Of a stretch of 64,000 bases of DNA, positions 19,210 through 26,741 are shown piece by piece. Source of the DNA: Streptomyces albipurpureus (lineage in GTDB: Bacteria; Actinomycetota; Actinomycetes; Streptomycetales; Streptomycetaceae). The stretch is taken from the NCBI RefSeq assembly GCF_023701525.1, contig NZ_JAMQAW010000017.1:1-64000 (forward strand). The letters are read 5' to 3'. Under the pieces are notes generated by a model. The model made no database searches, was not told where the DNA came from, and saw nothing but the letters and a program-made list of their open reading frames with translations. Position 1 is the stretch's first letter, and each line of letters opens with the position of its first letter. Position numbers and translations under genes: made by a program.

Positions 19210-21240
19210 TCACTTACCGAACGCCATCATGGTCTTGACCTGCTTCTCCTCGGCGTCGTTGGACGCCGAGACCCGGCTGCTGGCCATGAAGAACCGACCG
19301 TCCGCGTAGACCATCCGCGGGGTCCAGATGGTTCCCTCGACCCGAGCGGTCGACTCCGGGTGCTGAAGCAGCACCTTGGGCGCTCCACCGGTCGGGGCGA
19401 TCGTGGCGACCGCACCGCCCTTGTCGAAGGAGCTCGACTGGTAGACGAGGACGTTTCCGCCCTCCATCCGCAGCGGGATCATCTCCCGCTCCCCGATCGA
19501 AGCGGAACGCCACTTGGCCTTGCCGGTGTCGAGGTTGAAGGCGACGACCTCGTTGGGACCGCCGAGCCGCTTGCCCTCGGTGGACATATAGAGGCTGCTC
19601 GCGTCCGCGGCGACTCCGGTGCAGCCCTCCAGGTTCTCGCCGAAGACCACGAACGAGCCGCCGCAGCGGGGCCGGAACTTGTCCTTGCCACCGTCGATCT
19701 GCGAGCGCTGGGTACCGTCCGAGTTGAGCGCGAGGATGGCCCACTGCTTCGGCTCGCGCTGGATCAGGGAGACGACCGCCGGGCTGGTCGAGTAGACCTT
19801 GTCGACCTCCCAGCCGGTCTTGAGCTTGAAGGTCCAGCGGTTCTTGCCGGTGGCCGGGTCCACCTCGTGGATCTGCTGCTGGGGCTTGTTGTAGTCGGAG
19901 GTGGGGCAGGCCGAGGCGGACAGGAGCTTCTGACCGCCCGCGTAGGCGAACGGCTTGCAACCGGACGTCGGTCCCTTGAAGAGCTGGCTGCCGTCGGTGA
20001 GCGAGAAGCCGTAGGAGTTGCCCGTGCCCGCGGCGGTGAGGGTGTTTCCGCTGATCGACAGGGTGAACTCGCTGAGCCCGGAGAAGCCGGACCCTTCGGG
20101 AATGGACTTCTTCCAACCGACCTTGCCGGTCTTGAGGTCGATCATCTGGAGGTCGAGACACTTGGCCTTGTCGGTGATGCCGTTCTCGACTCCGACGACG
20201 ATCTTTCCGTCGGCGGACGCCTGTGTCGGCGCCGAGCACACCTTGGTGGCGACCGGTACGGACCACTTCTTGCCGCCGTTGGTGACCGAATAGCCGGCTA
20301 CCTCCCGGTACATGGCCTTGGCCACGATATCCCCGGATGTCCACGGACCGTAGACATCCGAGCCGTTGCGCGGCAGGTCCACGTCATTGGTGGTCAGAAA
20401 GAGGACCTTGGCCTCGCCCTTCTTGCGCCCGGCGTTGAGGTCGTCGTCCCCCTTCTCACCGCCGGTGCCGTCGCCCTGGTCAACCGATTCGGACGTGGAG
20501 GGCTTGGGGTCCTCGCTCTTGCTGACGTTCTTCTTCTTGCTCTTGCCCTCGTCATCGCCACCGACCAGGAGATAGGTGCCGCCACCGATCACCAGCAGGG
20601 CGGCGACGGCCGCGCCGATGATCGCGCCCGGCTTGCCCTTGAAGAAGCCGCCACCACCGCCATTGCTCGGCGGGGCGGGCGGAACGGGTCCACCCGGGTA
20701 CTGCGGCTGCTGCCCCGGATACCCGTAGGCGCCGGGCGCCTGCGGATAGGTCCCCGGCTGCTGCGGGTAGGGGCCGGGAGCCCCCGCGCCATAGGGCCCG
20801 GGCGGCTGCTGGGGGTACTGCCCGGGCGGCTGCTGGTACGGCTGCTGAGGTTGCTGCTGGTACGGCGGCTGGTCGTACGGCTGCTGAGATTGCTGCTGGT
20901 ACGGCGGCTGCTGGTCGTACGGCGGCTGAGATTGCTGCTGGTACGGCGGCTGCTGGTAGGGCTGGGACGGCTGCTGCTCATACGGCCCTGGCTGCTGATA
21001 AGGACCGGGCTGCTGGCCGTAGGGACCTGGCTGCTGGTAGGCGCCCGGCTGCCCGGGTGGCTGCTGCGGATAGCCGTAGCCGGGCGCACCGGCCGGTGGC
21101 TGGGCCGGAGCCTGCGGCGGTACGGCGGGCGGCTGCGCCGGCGGCGCAGGTGGTTCAGCGGGCGGCTGAGGAGCCGGCTGCTGTGGATCATGGGGAGCTC
21201 CGAAGCCTCCCTGCGGTTCATGGCTGGGCGGCTGAGACAT
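19210..21240 (-). CDS. Membrane-anchored PQQ-type beta-propeller protein, Pro/Gln-rich tail (copy 2)
   Basis: A 676-residue paralogue of the neighbouring gene. The cytoplasmic N-terminus (about 1-190) is almost entirely Pro, Gln, Gly and Tyr, with PYQQQ and PYDQQ repeats. A transmembrane helix lies at about 202-222 (AIIGAAVAALLVIGGGTYLLV), then an acidic/lysine linker and a propeller domain to the C-terminus. It may be an outer-surface scaffold or sensor coupled to a flexible cytoplasmic tail; this is inference. The ATG at 21240 has AGGGGG 8 bases upstream. Separate terminators follow each copy, so they may be expressed independently. Confidence 0.85.
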   Translation of the reverse strand: MSQPPSHEPQGGFGAPHDPQQPAPQPPAEPPAPPAQPPAVPPQAPAQPPAGAPGYGYPQQPPGQPGAYQQPGPYGQQPGPYQQPGPYEQQPSQPYQQPPYQQQSQPPYDQQPPYQQQSQQPYDQPPYQQQPQQPYQQPPGQYPQQPPGPYGAGAPGPYPQQPGTYPQAPGAYGYPGQQPQYPGGPVPPAPPSNGGGGGFFKGKPGAIIGAAVAALLVIGGGTYLLVGGDDEGKSKKKNVSKSEDPKPSTSESVDQGDGTGGEKGDDDLNAGRKKGEAKVLFLTTNDVDLPRNGSDVYGPWTSGDIVAKAMYREVAGYSVTNGGKKWSVPVATKVCSAPTQASADGKIVVGVENGITDKAKCLDLQMIDLKTGKVGWKKSIPEGSGFSGLSEFTLSISGNTLTAAGTGNSYGFSLTDGSQLFKGPTSGCKPFAYAGGQKLLSASACPTSDYNKPQQQIHEVDPATGKNRWTFKLKTGWEVDKVYSTSPAVVSLIQREPKQWAILALNSDGTQRSQIDGGKDKFRPRCGGSFVVFGENLEGCTGVAADASSLYMSTEGKRLGGPNEVVAFNLDTGKAKWRSASIGEREMIPLRMEGGNVLVYQSSSFDKGGAVATIAPTGGAPKVLLQHPESTARVEGTIWTPRMVYADGRFFMASSRVSASNDAEEKQVKTMMAFGK
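20826..20965 (-). repeat. Tandem repeat encoding PYQQQ/PYDQQ units
   Basis: Degenerate 18-45-bp direct repeats (CTGCTGGTACGGCGGCTG and variants) inside copy 2 encode the Tyr/Gln-rich tail. Such coding repeats can vary in length between strains. Confidence 0.8.
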
Positions 21241-21518
21241 CAGCGCATCCCCCTTCGTACGGTCCCCGGTCCGAGCTGCCTCCCCCGCTGCCCCGGTGGC
21301 CCAGTGGGTAGTGGACCGTTCTCCGGGACGGAGCGTTTTCGGACAGGGGTCCCGCGTTCTCACTGCATCTGAGCGGGACTTCTTTCTATCACCCGAGTCA
21401 GTTCAGATGCTTGTCACGTCCACCCTGTACCCAAGGGCAGACCGGCCTGTAATGCTGTTGTTACGACAACTGCACGCGGCCTCTACGGTGCTGGCGGAAT
21501 ACGCACATCACCCTGCGC

Positions 21519-23318
21519 TTAGGCGTCTTCGGCCAGTTCCAGCCAACGCATCTCCAACTCTTCGCGCTCATTCATCAGCGCCCGGAGCTCTGCGTCCAGC
21601 TTTCCGACCTTCTCGAAATCAGTCGCGTTTTCGGCAATTTGAGCGTGCAGTCTCCGCTCGCTGTCGGAAACCTTGTCGAGTCGACGCTCAATGCGCTGCA
21701 ATTCCTTCTGCGTGGCACGGGCTTCGCCAGCCGACTTCAGCTTGGCGACCGCGGACTCGGTCGGCGCTGGCACGGCGGCCTCGATCATCGCCTGCCGCCG
21801 CTCCAGATACTCATCGATCCCACGCGGCAGCATCCGCAGGCTCGCGTCACCGAGGAGGGCGAAGGTGCGGTCCGTGGTGCGCTCGATGAAGAACCGGTCG
21901 TGGGAGATGACCACCATCGAACCGGGCCAGCCGTCGAGAAGGTCTTCCAACTGGGTCAGGGTCTCGATGTCCAGGTCATTGGTCGGCTCATCGAGGAAGA
22001 GCACATTCGGCTCGTCCATCAGCAGCCGCAGCAGTTGGAGTCGTCGACGCTCACCACCGGAGAGGTCACCGACGGGTGTCCACTGCTTCTCCTTGCCGAA
22101 GCCGAACTGCTCGCACAGCTGCCCCGCGGTCATCTCCCGGCCCTTGCCGAGGTCGACCCGGTCACGGATCTGCTGGACCGCCTCCAGCACCCGCAGGGCC
22201 GGCGGTAGTTCGGTGACGTCCTGGGAGAGATACGCCAGCCGTACGGTCTTACCGGCCGTGATCTGGCCGGCCAGGGGCTGGATCTCACCGTCGCTGCTCT
22301 GGGCGTCAGCGAGCGCCCGCAGCAGTGAGGTCTTGCCCGCGCCGTTCACCCCGACCAGACCGATCCGGTCGCCGGGCCCCAACTGCCAGGTCAGATGCTT
22401 GAGCAGCACCTTGGGTCCGGCCTGGATGGAGACGTCCTTCAGATCGAAGACGGTCTTGCCCAGTCGGGCGCTGGCGAACTTCATCAGCTCACTGGTGTCC
22501 CGCAGCGGGGGCACGTCCGCGATCAGCTCATTGGCGGCTTCGATGCGGTAGCGGGGCTTGGACGTGCGGGCGGGGGCACCGCGCCGCAGCCAGGCCAGCT
22601 CCTTGCGCATCAGGTTCTGCCGCTTGCTCTCCTCGGTGGCCGCGATCCGCTCGCGCTCCGCCCGGGCGAAGACATAGTCGCTGTAGCCACCCTCGTACTC
22701 GTAGACCGCACCGCGCTGGACGTCCCACATCCGGGTGCAGACCTGGTCGAGGAACCAGCGGTCGTGGGTGACGACGACCAGTGCCGAGCGGCGCGCCTGG
22801 AGATGGCGGGCGAGCCAGGCGATGCCCTCCACATCGAGGTGGTTGGTGGGCTCGTCGAGTACCAGCAGGTCCTGATCGGCGATCAGGAGCTGGGCCAGCG
22901 CGATCCGGCGCCGCTCGCCACCGGAGAGCGGGGCGATGACGGTGTCCAGGCCCTGGGGGAACCCCGGCAGGTCGAGCCCGCCGAAGAGCCCGGTGAGCAC
23001 ATCGCGGATCTTGGCGTTTCCGGCCCACTCATGGTCGGCGAGATCACCGATGACCTCGTGCCGAACGGTCGCTGTCGGGTCCAGGGAGTCGTGCTGGGTG
23101 AGCACTCCGAGCTGTAGTCCGCCGCTCTGGGTGACCCGACCGGTGTCGGGCTCCTCCAGTTTGGCGAGCATCCGGATCAAGGTGGTCTTGCCGTCGCCAT
23201 TGCGCCCGACGACACCGATGCGCTCCCCTTCGGAGACGCCGAGGGAAATGGAGTCAAGCAGCGCACGGGTCCCGTACACCTTGCTGACAGCCTCGACATT
23301 GACCAGATTGACGGCCAT
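21519..23318 (-). CDS. ABC-F family ATPase
   Basis: A 599-residue soluble protein with two ABC domains and no membrane segments, as in ribosome-associated ABC-F factors. Walker A motifs are GRNGDGKTT (about 40) and GVNGAGKTS (about 325). Signatures are LSGGERRRIALAQ and LSGGERRRLQLLR, with Walker B strings LVLDEPTNHLD and LFLDEPTNDLD. The C-terminal 70 residues form a charged coiled coil, as in Uup. Activity on ribosomes or in antibiotic resistance cannot be told apart from sequence. Homologues start at AVNLVNVE, supporting the ATG at 23318, which has AGGAG 4 bases upstream. Confidence 0.93.
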   Translation of the reverse strand: MAVNLVNVEAVSKVYGTRALLDSISLGVSEGERIGVVGRNGDGKTTLIRMLAKLEEPDTGRVTQSGGLQLGVLTQHDSLDPTATVRHEVIGDLADHEWAGNAKIRDVLTGLFGGLDLPGFPQGLDTVIAPLSGGERRRIALAQLLIADQDLLVLDEPTNHLDVEGIAWLARHLQARRSALVVVTHDRWFLDQVCTRMWDVQRGAVYEYEGGYSDYVFARAERERIAATEESKRQNLMRKELAWLRRGAPARTSKPRYRIEAANELIADVPPLRDTSELMKFASARLGKTVFDLKDVSIQAGPKVLLKHLTWQLGPGDRIGLVGVNGAGKTSLLRALADAQSSDGEIQPLAGQITAGKTVRLAYLSQDVTELPPALRVLEAVQQIRDRVDLGKGREMTAGQLCEQFGFGKEKQWTPVGDLSGGERRRLQLLRLLMDEPNVLFLDEPTNDLDIETLTQLEDLLDGWPGSMVVISHDRFFIERTTDRTFALLGDASLRMLPRGIDEYLERRQAMIEAAVPAPTESAVAKLKSAGEARATQKELQRIERRLDKVSDSERRLHAQIAENATDFEKVGKLDAELRALMNEREELEMRWLELAEDA

Positions 23319-23447
23319 TACTCTCCTGTACGGGGGGACACGGATCGGTCTCCAGAGTAGTCGCCGCCGGGACCGCCCAGAATCGGGCGCGGAGGCGGGC
23401 ACCGGCAGTGCTCGGAGACCGGTGCCAAGGCGTTGTCGGGTGGCCTG

Positions 23448-24788
23448 CTAGCGAGGGCGCCGTCCGCCGCCCGACCGCTCCACCAGCAGCCATCCGATGA
23501 GTGCCATCGCCACCGTGACGGGTGCGGTGACCCGTACCGCTATCAGCGTCGCCGACTTGCCCTCCAGCAACCCGCCGAAGCCGACCATGGACAGTCCCAG
23601 CACACCCAGCAGGCAGAGGGTGATCCCCAGGGCGGCCGCCGGGCCCGAGCCGCCTGCCGCGACCGCGGTGGGGACGGGCCGCTCAAAACTCCGAAAGGCG
23701 GCGACCAGGAGCGCGGTCAGTCCCGCGGCCACCGCGACGCGGATCGGGGTCTGCACCCACCAGCCGGCGGATGCGGGCTCGGGCAGCGGGACATCGAGCG
23801 CGAGCATCGTGCCGTACACACCGAGCATCGCGGTCAGATGCCAGAGGAAGGCGGTCATGGCGATCCCGTTCGCGGCGATGACCGCCTGCCAGACCCGGGC
23901 GCGCCGCACCAGGCGAGTGCCCGGGCTCTTCAGTGACTCGACCGCGCCGACGAGCCAGAGGCCGTGGCAGAGGAGGGCCAGGGTGGGCGGCGCCATATTG
24001 GACACCTTCTCGCCGGGCATCCCCACCATGGAGAGCGGATAGGGCCCGAACGCCACCAGCGCCACGGCGCCGACAAGACCGGCGCAGGCGAGGGCTGCGG
24101 GCAGTCGGATAGCGCCGTCGGCCCGGAGGAAGCCCAGCTGATGGACGGCCAGCCAGACGAAGACGAAGTTCAGGAACTCGACGTACGGCACCGCGAGGGC
24201 GAAGCGCGCGAGATCGACCGCGACGGCTGCCGCGACCAGTGCGCCGAAGGCCCCCCAGCCGTACCGCTCGTGCAACCTCAGCAGCGGCGGGGTGAAGGCG
24301 ACCATCGCGAGATAGATCCCGATGAACCACAGCGGCTGGGTGACCAGCCGCAGCGCCACCCCGGTCAGTCCCCCGTCCCCACCGAGCAGCTGCACGATCA
24401 GCGCCGCGGCACCCCAGACCAGGATGAACACCATGGTCGGCCGCAGCAGGCGCTGCAACCGGGCCCGGAGGAAGGCCGGGTAGAGAGCGGCGCCCTCGGG
24501 GTGCTTGCGGCGCAGGGAACGGTAGGAGAGCGCATGCGAGAACCCCCCGACGAAGAAGAAGACCGGCATCACCTGGAGCGCCCAGGTCAGCAACTGCAAC
24601 TCGGGCACCACGGCCAGGAGATTGCCCACTCCCTCGTCGGTGACGGCCGCCATGAGCCAGTGTCCGAGCACCACGGCACCCAGGGACAGGACCCTCAGCA
24701 AGTCGACATAGCGGTCCCGGCTGTCCGGTGTTGCGGCGGCGAGGTCACAGACGCGTGCATCCATGGGGATACGTTCGCCGCTGGCCAT
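23448..24788 (-). CDS. Acyltransferase-3-type integral membrane protein
   Basis: A 446-residue polytopic protein with about ten hydrophobic helices. The N-terminal segment RDRYVDLLRVLSLGAVVLGHWLMAA carries the Arg and His typical of the acyltransferase-3 (OafA/YrhL-like) superfamily, which O-acylates surface glycans or exported metabolites. The substrate is unknown. Two Met starts (24788 and 24764) are possible and neither has a good ribosome binding site. It lies between the ABC-F gene and ispE on the same strand, with no evident functional link. Confidence 0.8.
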   Translation of the reverse strand: MASGERIPMDARVCDLAAATPDSRDRYVDLLRVLSLGAVVLGHWLMAAVTDEGVGNLLAVVPELQLLTWALQVMPVFFFVGGFSHALSYRSLRRKHPEGAALYPAFLRARLQRLLRPTMVFILVWGAAALIVQLLGGDGGLTGVALRLVTQPLWFIGIYLAMVAFTPPLLRLHERYGWGAFGALVAAAVAVDLARFALAVPYVEFLNFVFVWLAVHQLGFLRADGAIRLPAALACAGLVGAVALVAFGPYPLSMVGMPGEKVSNMAPPTLALLCHGLWLVGAVESLKSPGTRLVRRARVWQAVIAANGIAMTAFLWHLTAMLGVYGTMLALDVPLPEPASAGWWVQTPIRVAVAAGLTALLVAAFRSFERPVPTAVAAGGSGPAAALGITLCLLGVLGLSMVGFGGLLEGKSATLIAVRVTAPVTVAMALIGWLLVERSGGGRRPR

Positions 24789-24909
24789 CGCACAGGGTCA
24801 GGGCTGCCGTACTCATGTCCGGATCTGAGTATCCGCGGTGGCAGGGGGCACCGCCCGCCCCGACACCCCTTGAGTGCCCTGGAGCCTCAGCGGCCCCAGG
24901 GGACGGCCC

Positions 24910-25887
24910 TCAGTGACGCGGTTGGACCTGATGTGCGCCCGGCGCGGGTGAGGAGGCGACCCGGGCCGCCCGGCAGGTCCCGGAGGCCAGGAGCGCTTCG
25001 GCGACGACCGCTGCTTCCCGCGGGTCCTTCACCAGGAAGGCCGTGGTCGGGCCTGAGCCTGAGACCAGCGCCGCGAGGGCGCCCGCCGCAAGCCCCCCCT
25101 CCAGGGTCGACCGGAGCGAGGGCCGCAGCGAGAGGGCCGCCGGCTGAAGGTCATTGGACAGGGCGCCGGCGAGGGCTGCGGCATCTCCGGTGCGCAGGGC
25201 CTCCAGCAGATGAGCCGATGCCCGCGGCTCCGGAACCCGCACCAGGGCGTTGAGTCGGTCGAACTCCCCGTACACCTTGGGGGTCGACAGACCGCCGTCC
25301 GCCACCGCGAACACCCAGTGGAAGTCCCCTCCCACCGGTAGTTCGGTCAGCCGCTCACCACGGCCCGTGCCCAGGGCTGCCCCGCCCACCAGGCTGAAGG
25401 GCACATCGCTGCCGAGTTCGGCACAGATGTCCAGCAGTTCGGCGCGGGTCGAATCCAGTCCCCACAGGGCGTCACAGGCGAGCAGCGCACCGGCGCCGTC
25501 CGCACTGCCGCCCGCCATACCGCCGGCGACGGGAATGTCCTTGGCGATATCGATATGGACGTTCGGCGCGAGGCCATGGCGCTCGGCGAGCAGTACGGCG
25601 GCTCGCGCCGCGAGATTGGTGGCATCCAGCGGGACCTGATGGGCGTCGGGTCCCGTACAGGTGACCGTCAGTTCCGCTGCCGGAGCCACCGTCACCTCAT
25701 CGAAGAGGGAGACCGCGAGAAAGACGTTCGCCAGGTCGTGGAAGCCGTCGGCGCGCGCACCGCCCACCGCGAGTTGCACATTGACCTTGGCGGGCACCCG
25801 TACCGTCACCCGCTCGCCCGTGCCCGATGCGAGTCGCCCGCCCGGCCGCTGGCCCTCGTGCCCGGTCATGCCACCGCTCACGGTCAT
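24910..25887 (-). CDS. ispE: 4-diphosphocytidyl-2-C-methyl-D-erythritol kinase
   Basis: GHMP-family kinase of the non-mevalonate (MEP) isoprenoid pathway. The 325-residue protein has the start VRVPAKVNVQLAVGG, the ATP loop PVAGGMAGGSADGAGALL at about residue 115, and a C-terminal VSGSGPTTAF motif. The ATG at 25887 overlaps the ksgA stop (ATGA); about 25 residues precede the conserved core, so a later in-frame ATG at 25869 is also possible. It is the last gene of the coupled rpfB-ksgA-ispE group, a layout conserved in actinobacteria including Mycobacterium. Confidence 0.94.
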   Translation of the reverse strand: MTVSGGMTGHEGQRPGGRLASGTGERVTVRVPAKVNVQLAVGGARADGFHDLANVFLAVSLFDEVTVAPAAELTVTCTGPDAHQVPLDATNLAARAAVLLAERHGLAPNVHIDIAKDIPVAGGMAGGSADGAGALLACDALWGLDSTRAELLDICAELGSDVPFSLVGGAALGTGRGERLTELPVGGDFHWVFAVADGGLSTPKVYGEFDRLNALVRVPEPRASAHLLEALRTGDAAALAGALSNDLQPAALSLRPSLRSTLEGGLAAGALAALVSGSGPTTAFLVKDPREAAVVAEALLASGTCRAARVASSPAPGAHQVQPRH

Positions 25888-26741
25888 GCCCTGGCCTCCG
25901 CGATCCGGGCGAACTCCGCCACCGTGAGGGACTCGCCCCGTGCCTGCGGTGAGATCCCCGCGGCCACCAACGCCTGCTCGGCCGCGGCCGGCGACCCGGC
26001 CCAGCCCGCGAGCGCGGCCCGCAGGGTCTTGCGGCGCTGGGCGAACGCCGCGTCCACCACGGCGAAGACCTCCGCCTTGGTCGCGGTCGTCTCCGGCGGA
26101 TCGCGGCGGACCAGCGAGACCAGACCCGAATCCACATTGGGCGCGGGCCAGAACACATTGCGCCCGATCGAGCCCGCCCGCTTCACATCGGCGTACCAGT
26201 TCGCCTTCACGGACGGCACTCCGTACACCTTGTTCCCCGGGCTTGCCGCCAGCCGGTCCGCGACCTCGGCCTGCACCATCACCAGCGTCCGCTCGATGCT
26301 CGGGAAGCGGTCCAGCATATGGAGCAGTACGGGCACGGCGACGTTGTACGGAAGGTTGGCGACCAGCGCGGTCGGCGGCGGTCCCGGTAGTTCCTCGACG
26401 GTCATGGCGTCCGAGTGGACCAGCGAGAAGTGCAGGGCGCGCCGCGGCAACCGCGCCACGATCGTCGCCGGCAGAGCCGAGGCGAGCACATCGTCGATCT
26501 CCACGGCCACCACCTGCTCGGCCGCCTCCAGCAGCGCCAACGTCAGCGAGCCGAGCCCCGGGCCGACCTCGACGACCACATCGTCCGGGCGCACTCCGGC
26601 GGTGCGGACGATACGGCGGACGGTGTTCGCGTCGATGACGAAGTTCTGGCCGCGCTGCTTGGTCGGGCGTACGCCCAGCGCTGCGGCCAGTTCACGGACA
26701 TCGGCGGGGCTCAGAAGCGCGTCGGGCTCAGTGGTGCTCAC
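25884..26741 (-). CDS. rsmA: 16S rRNA (A1518/A1519-N6) dimethyltransferase
   Basis: KsgA-type enzyme that dimethylates two adenines in the 3' hairpin of 16S rRNA; loss of the modification gives kasugamycin resistance. The 285-residue protein shows QNFVIDANTVRRIV, the SAM motif VEVGPGLGSLTLALLE, the acidic VEIDD, and the catalytic NLPYNVAVPVL. The start GTG overlaps the rpfB stop (GTGA), and the stop overlaps the ispE start, indicating tight translational coupling. Confidence 0.96.
   Translation of the reverse strand: MSTTEPDALLSPADVRELAAALGVRPTKQRGQNFVIDANTVRRIVRTAGVRPDDVVVEVGPGLGSLTLALLEAAEQVVAVEIDDVLASALPATIVARLPRRALHFSLVHSDAMTVEELPGPPPTALVANLPYNVAVPVLLHMLDRFPSIERTLVMVQAEVADRLAASPGNKVYGVPSVKANWYADVKRAGSIGRNVFWPAPNVDSGLVSLVRRDPPETTATKAEVFAVVDAAFAQRRKTLRAALAGWAGSPAAAEQALVAAGISPQARGESLTVAEFARIAEARA

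Noticed and set aside
17595..21372. Long plus-strand open frames opposite the propeller genes
   Set aside because: Shadows of two genes with clear transmembrane and propeller features; the translations are Arg/Leu/Gly-rich low complexity.
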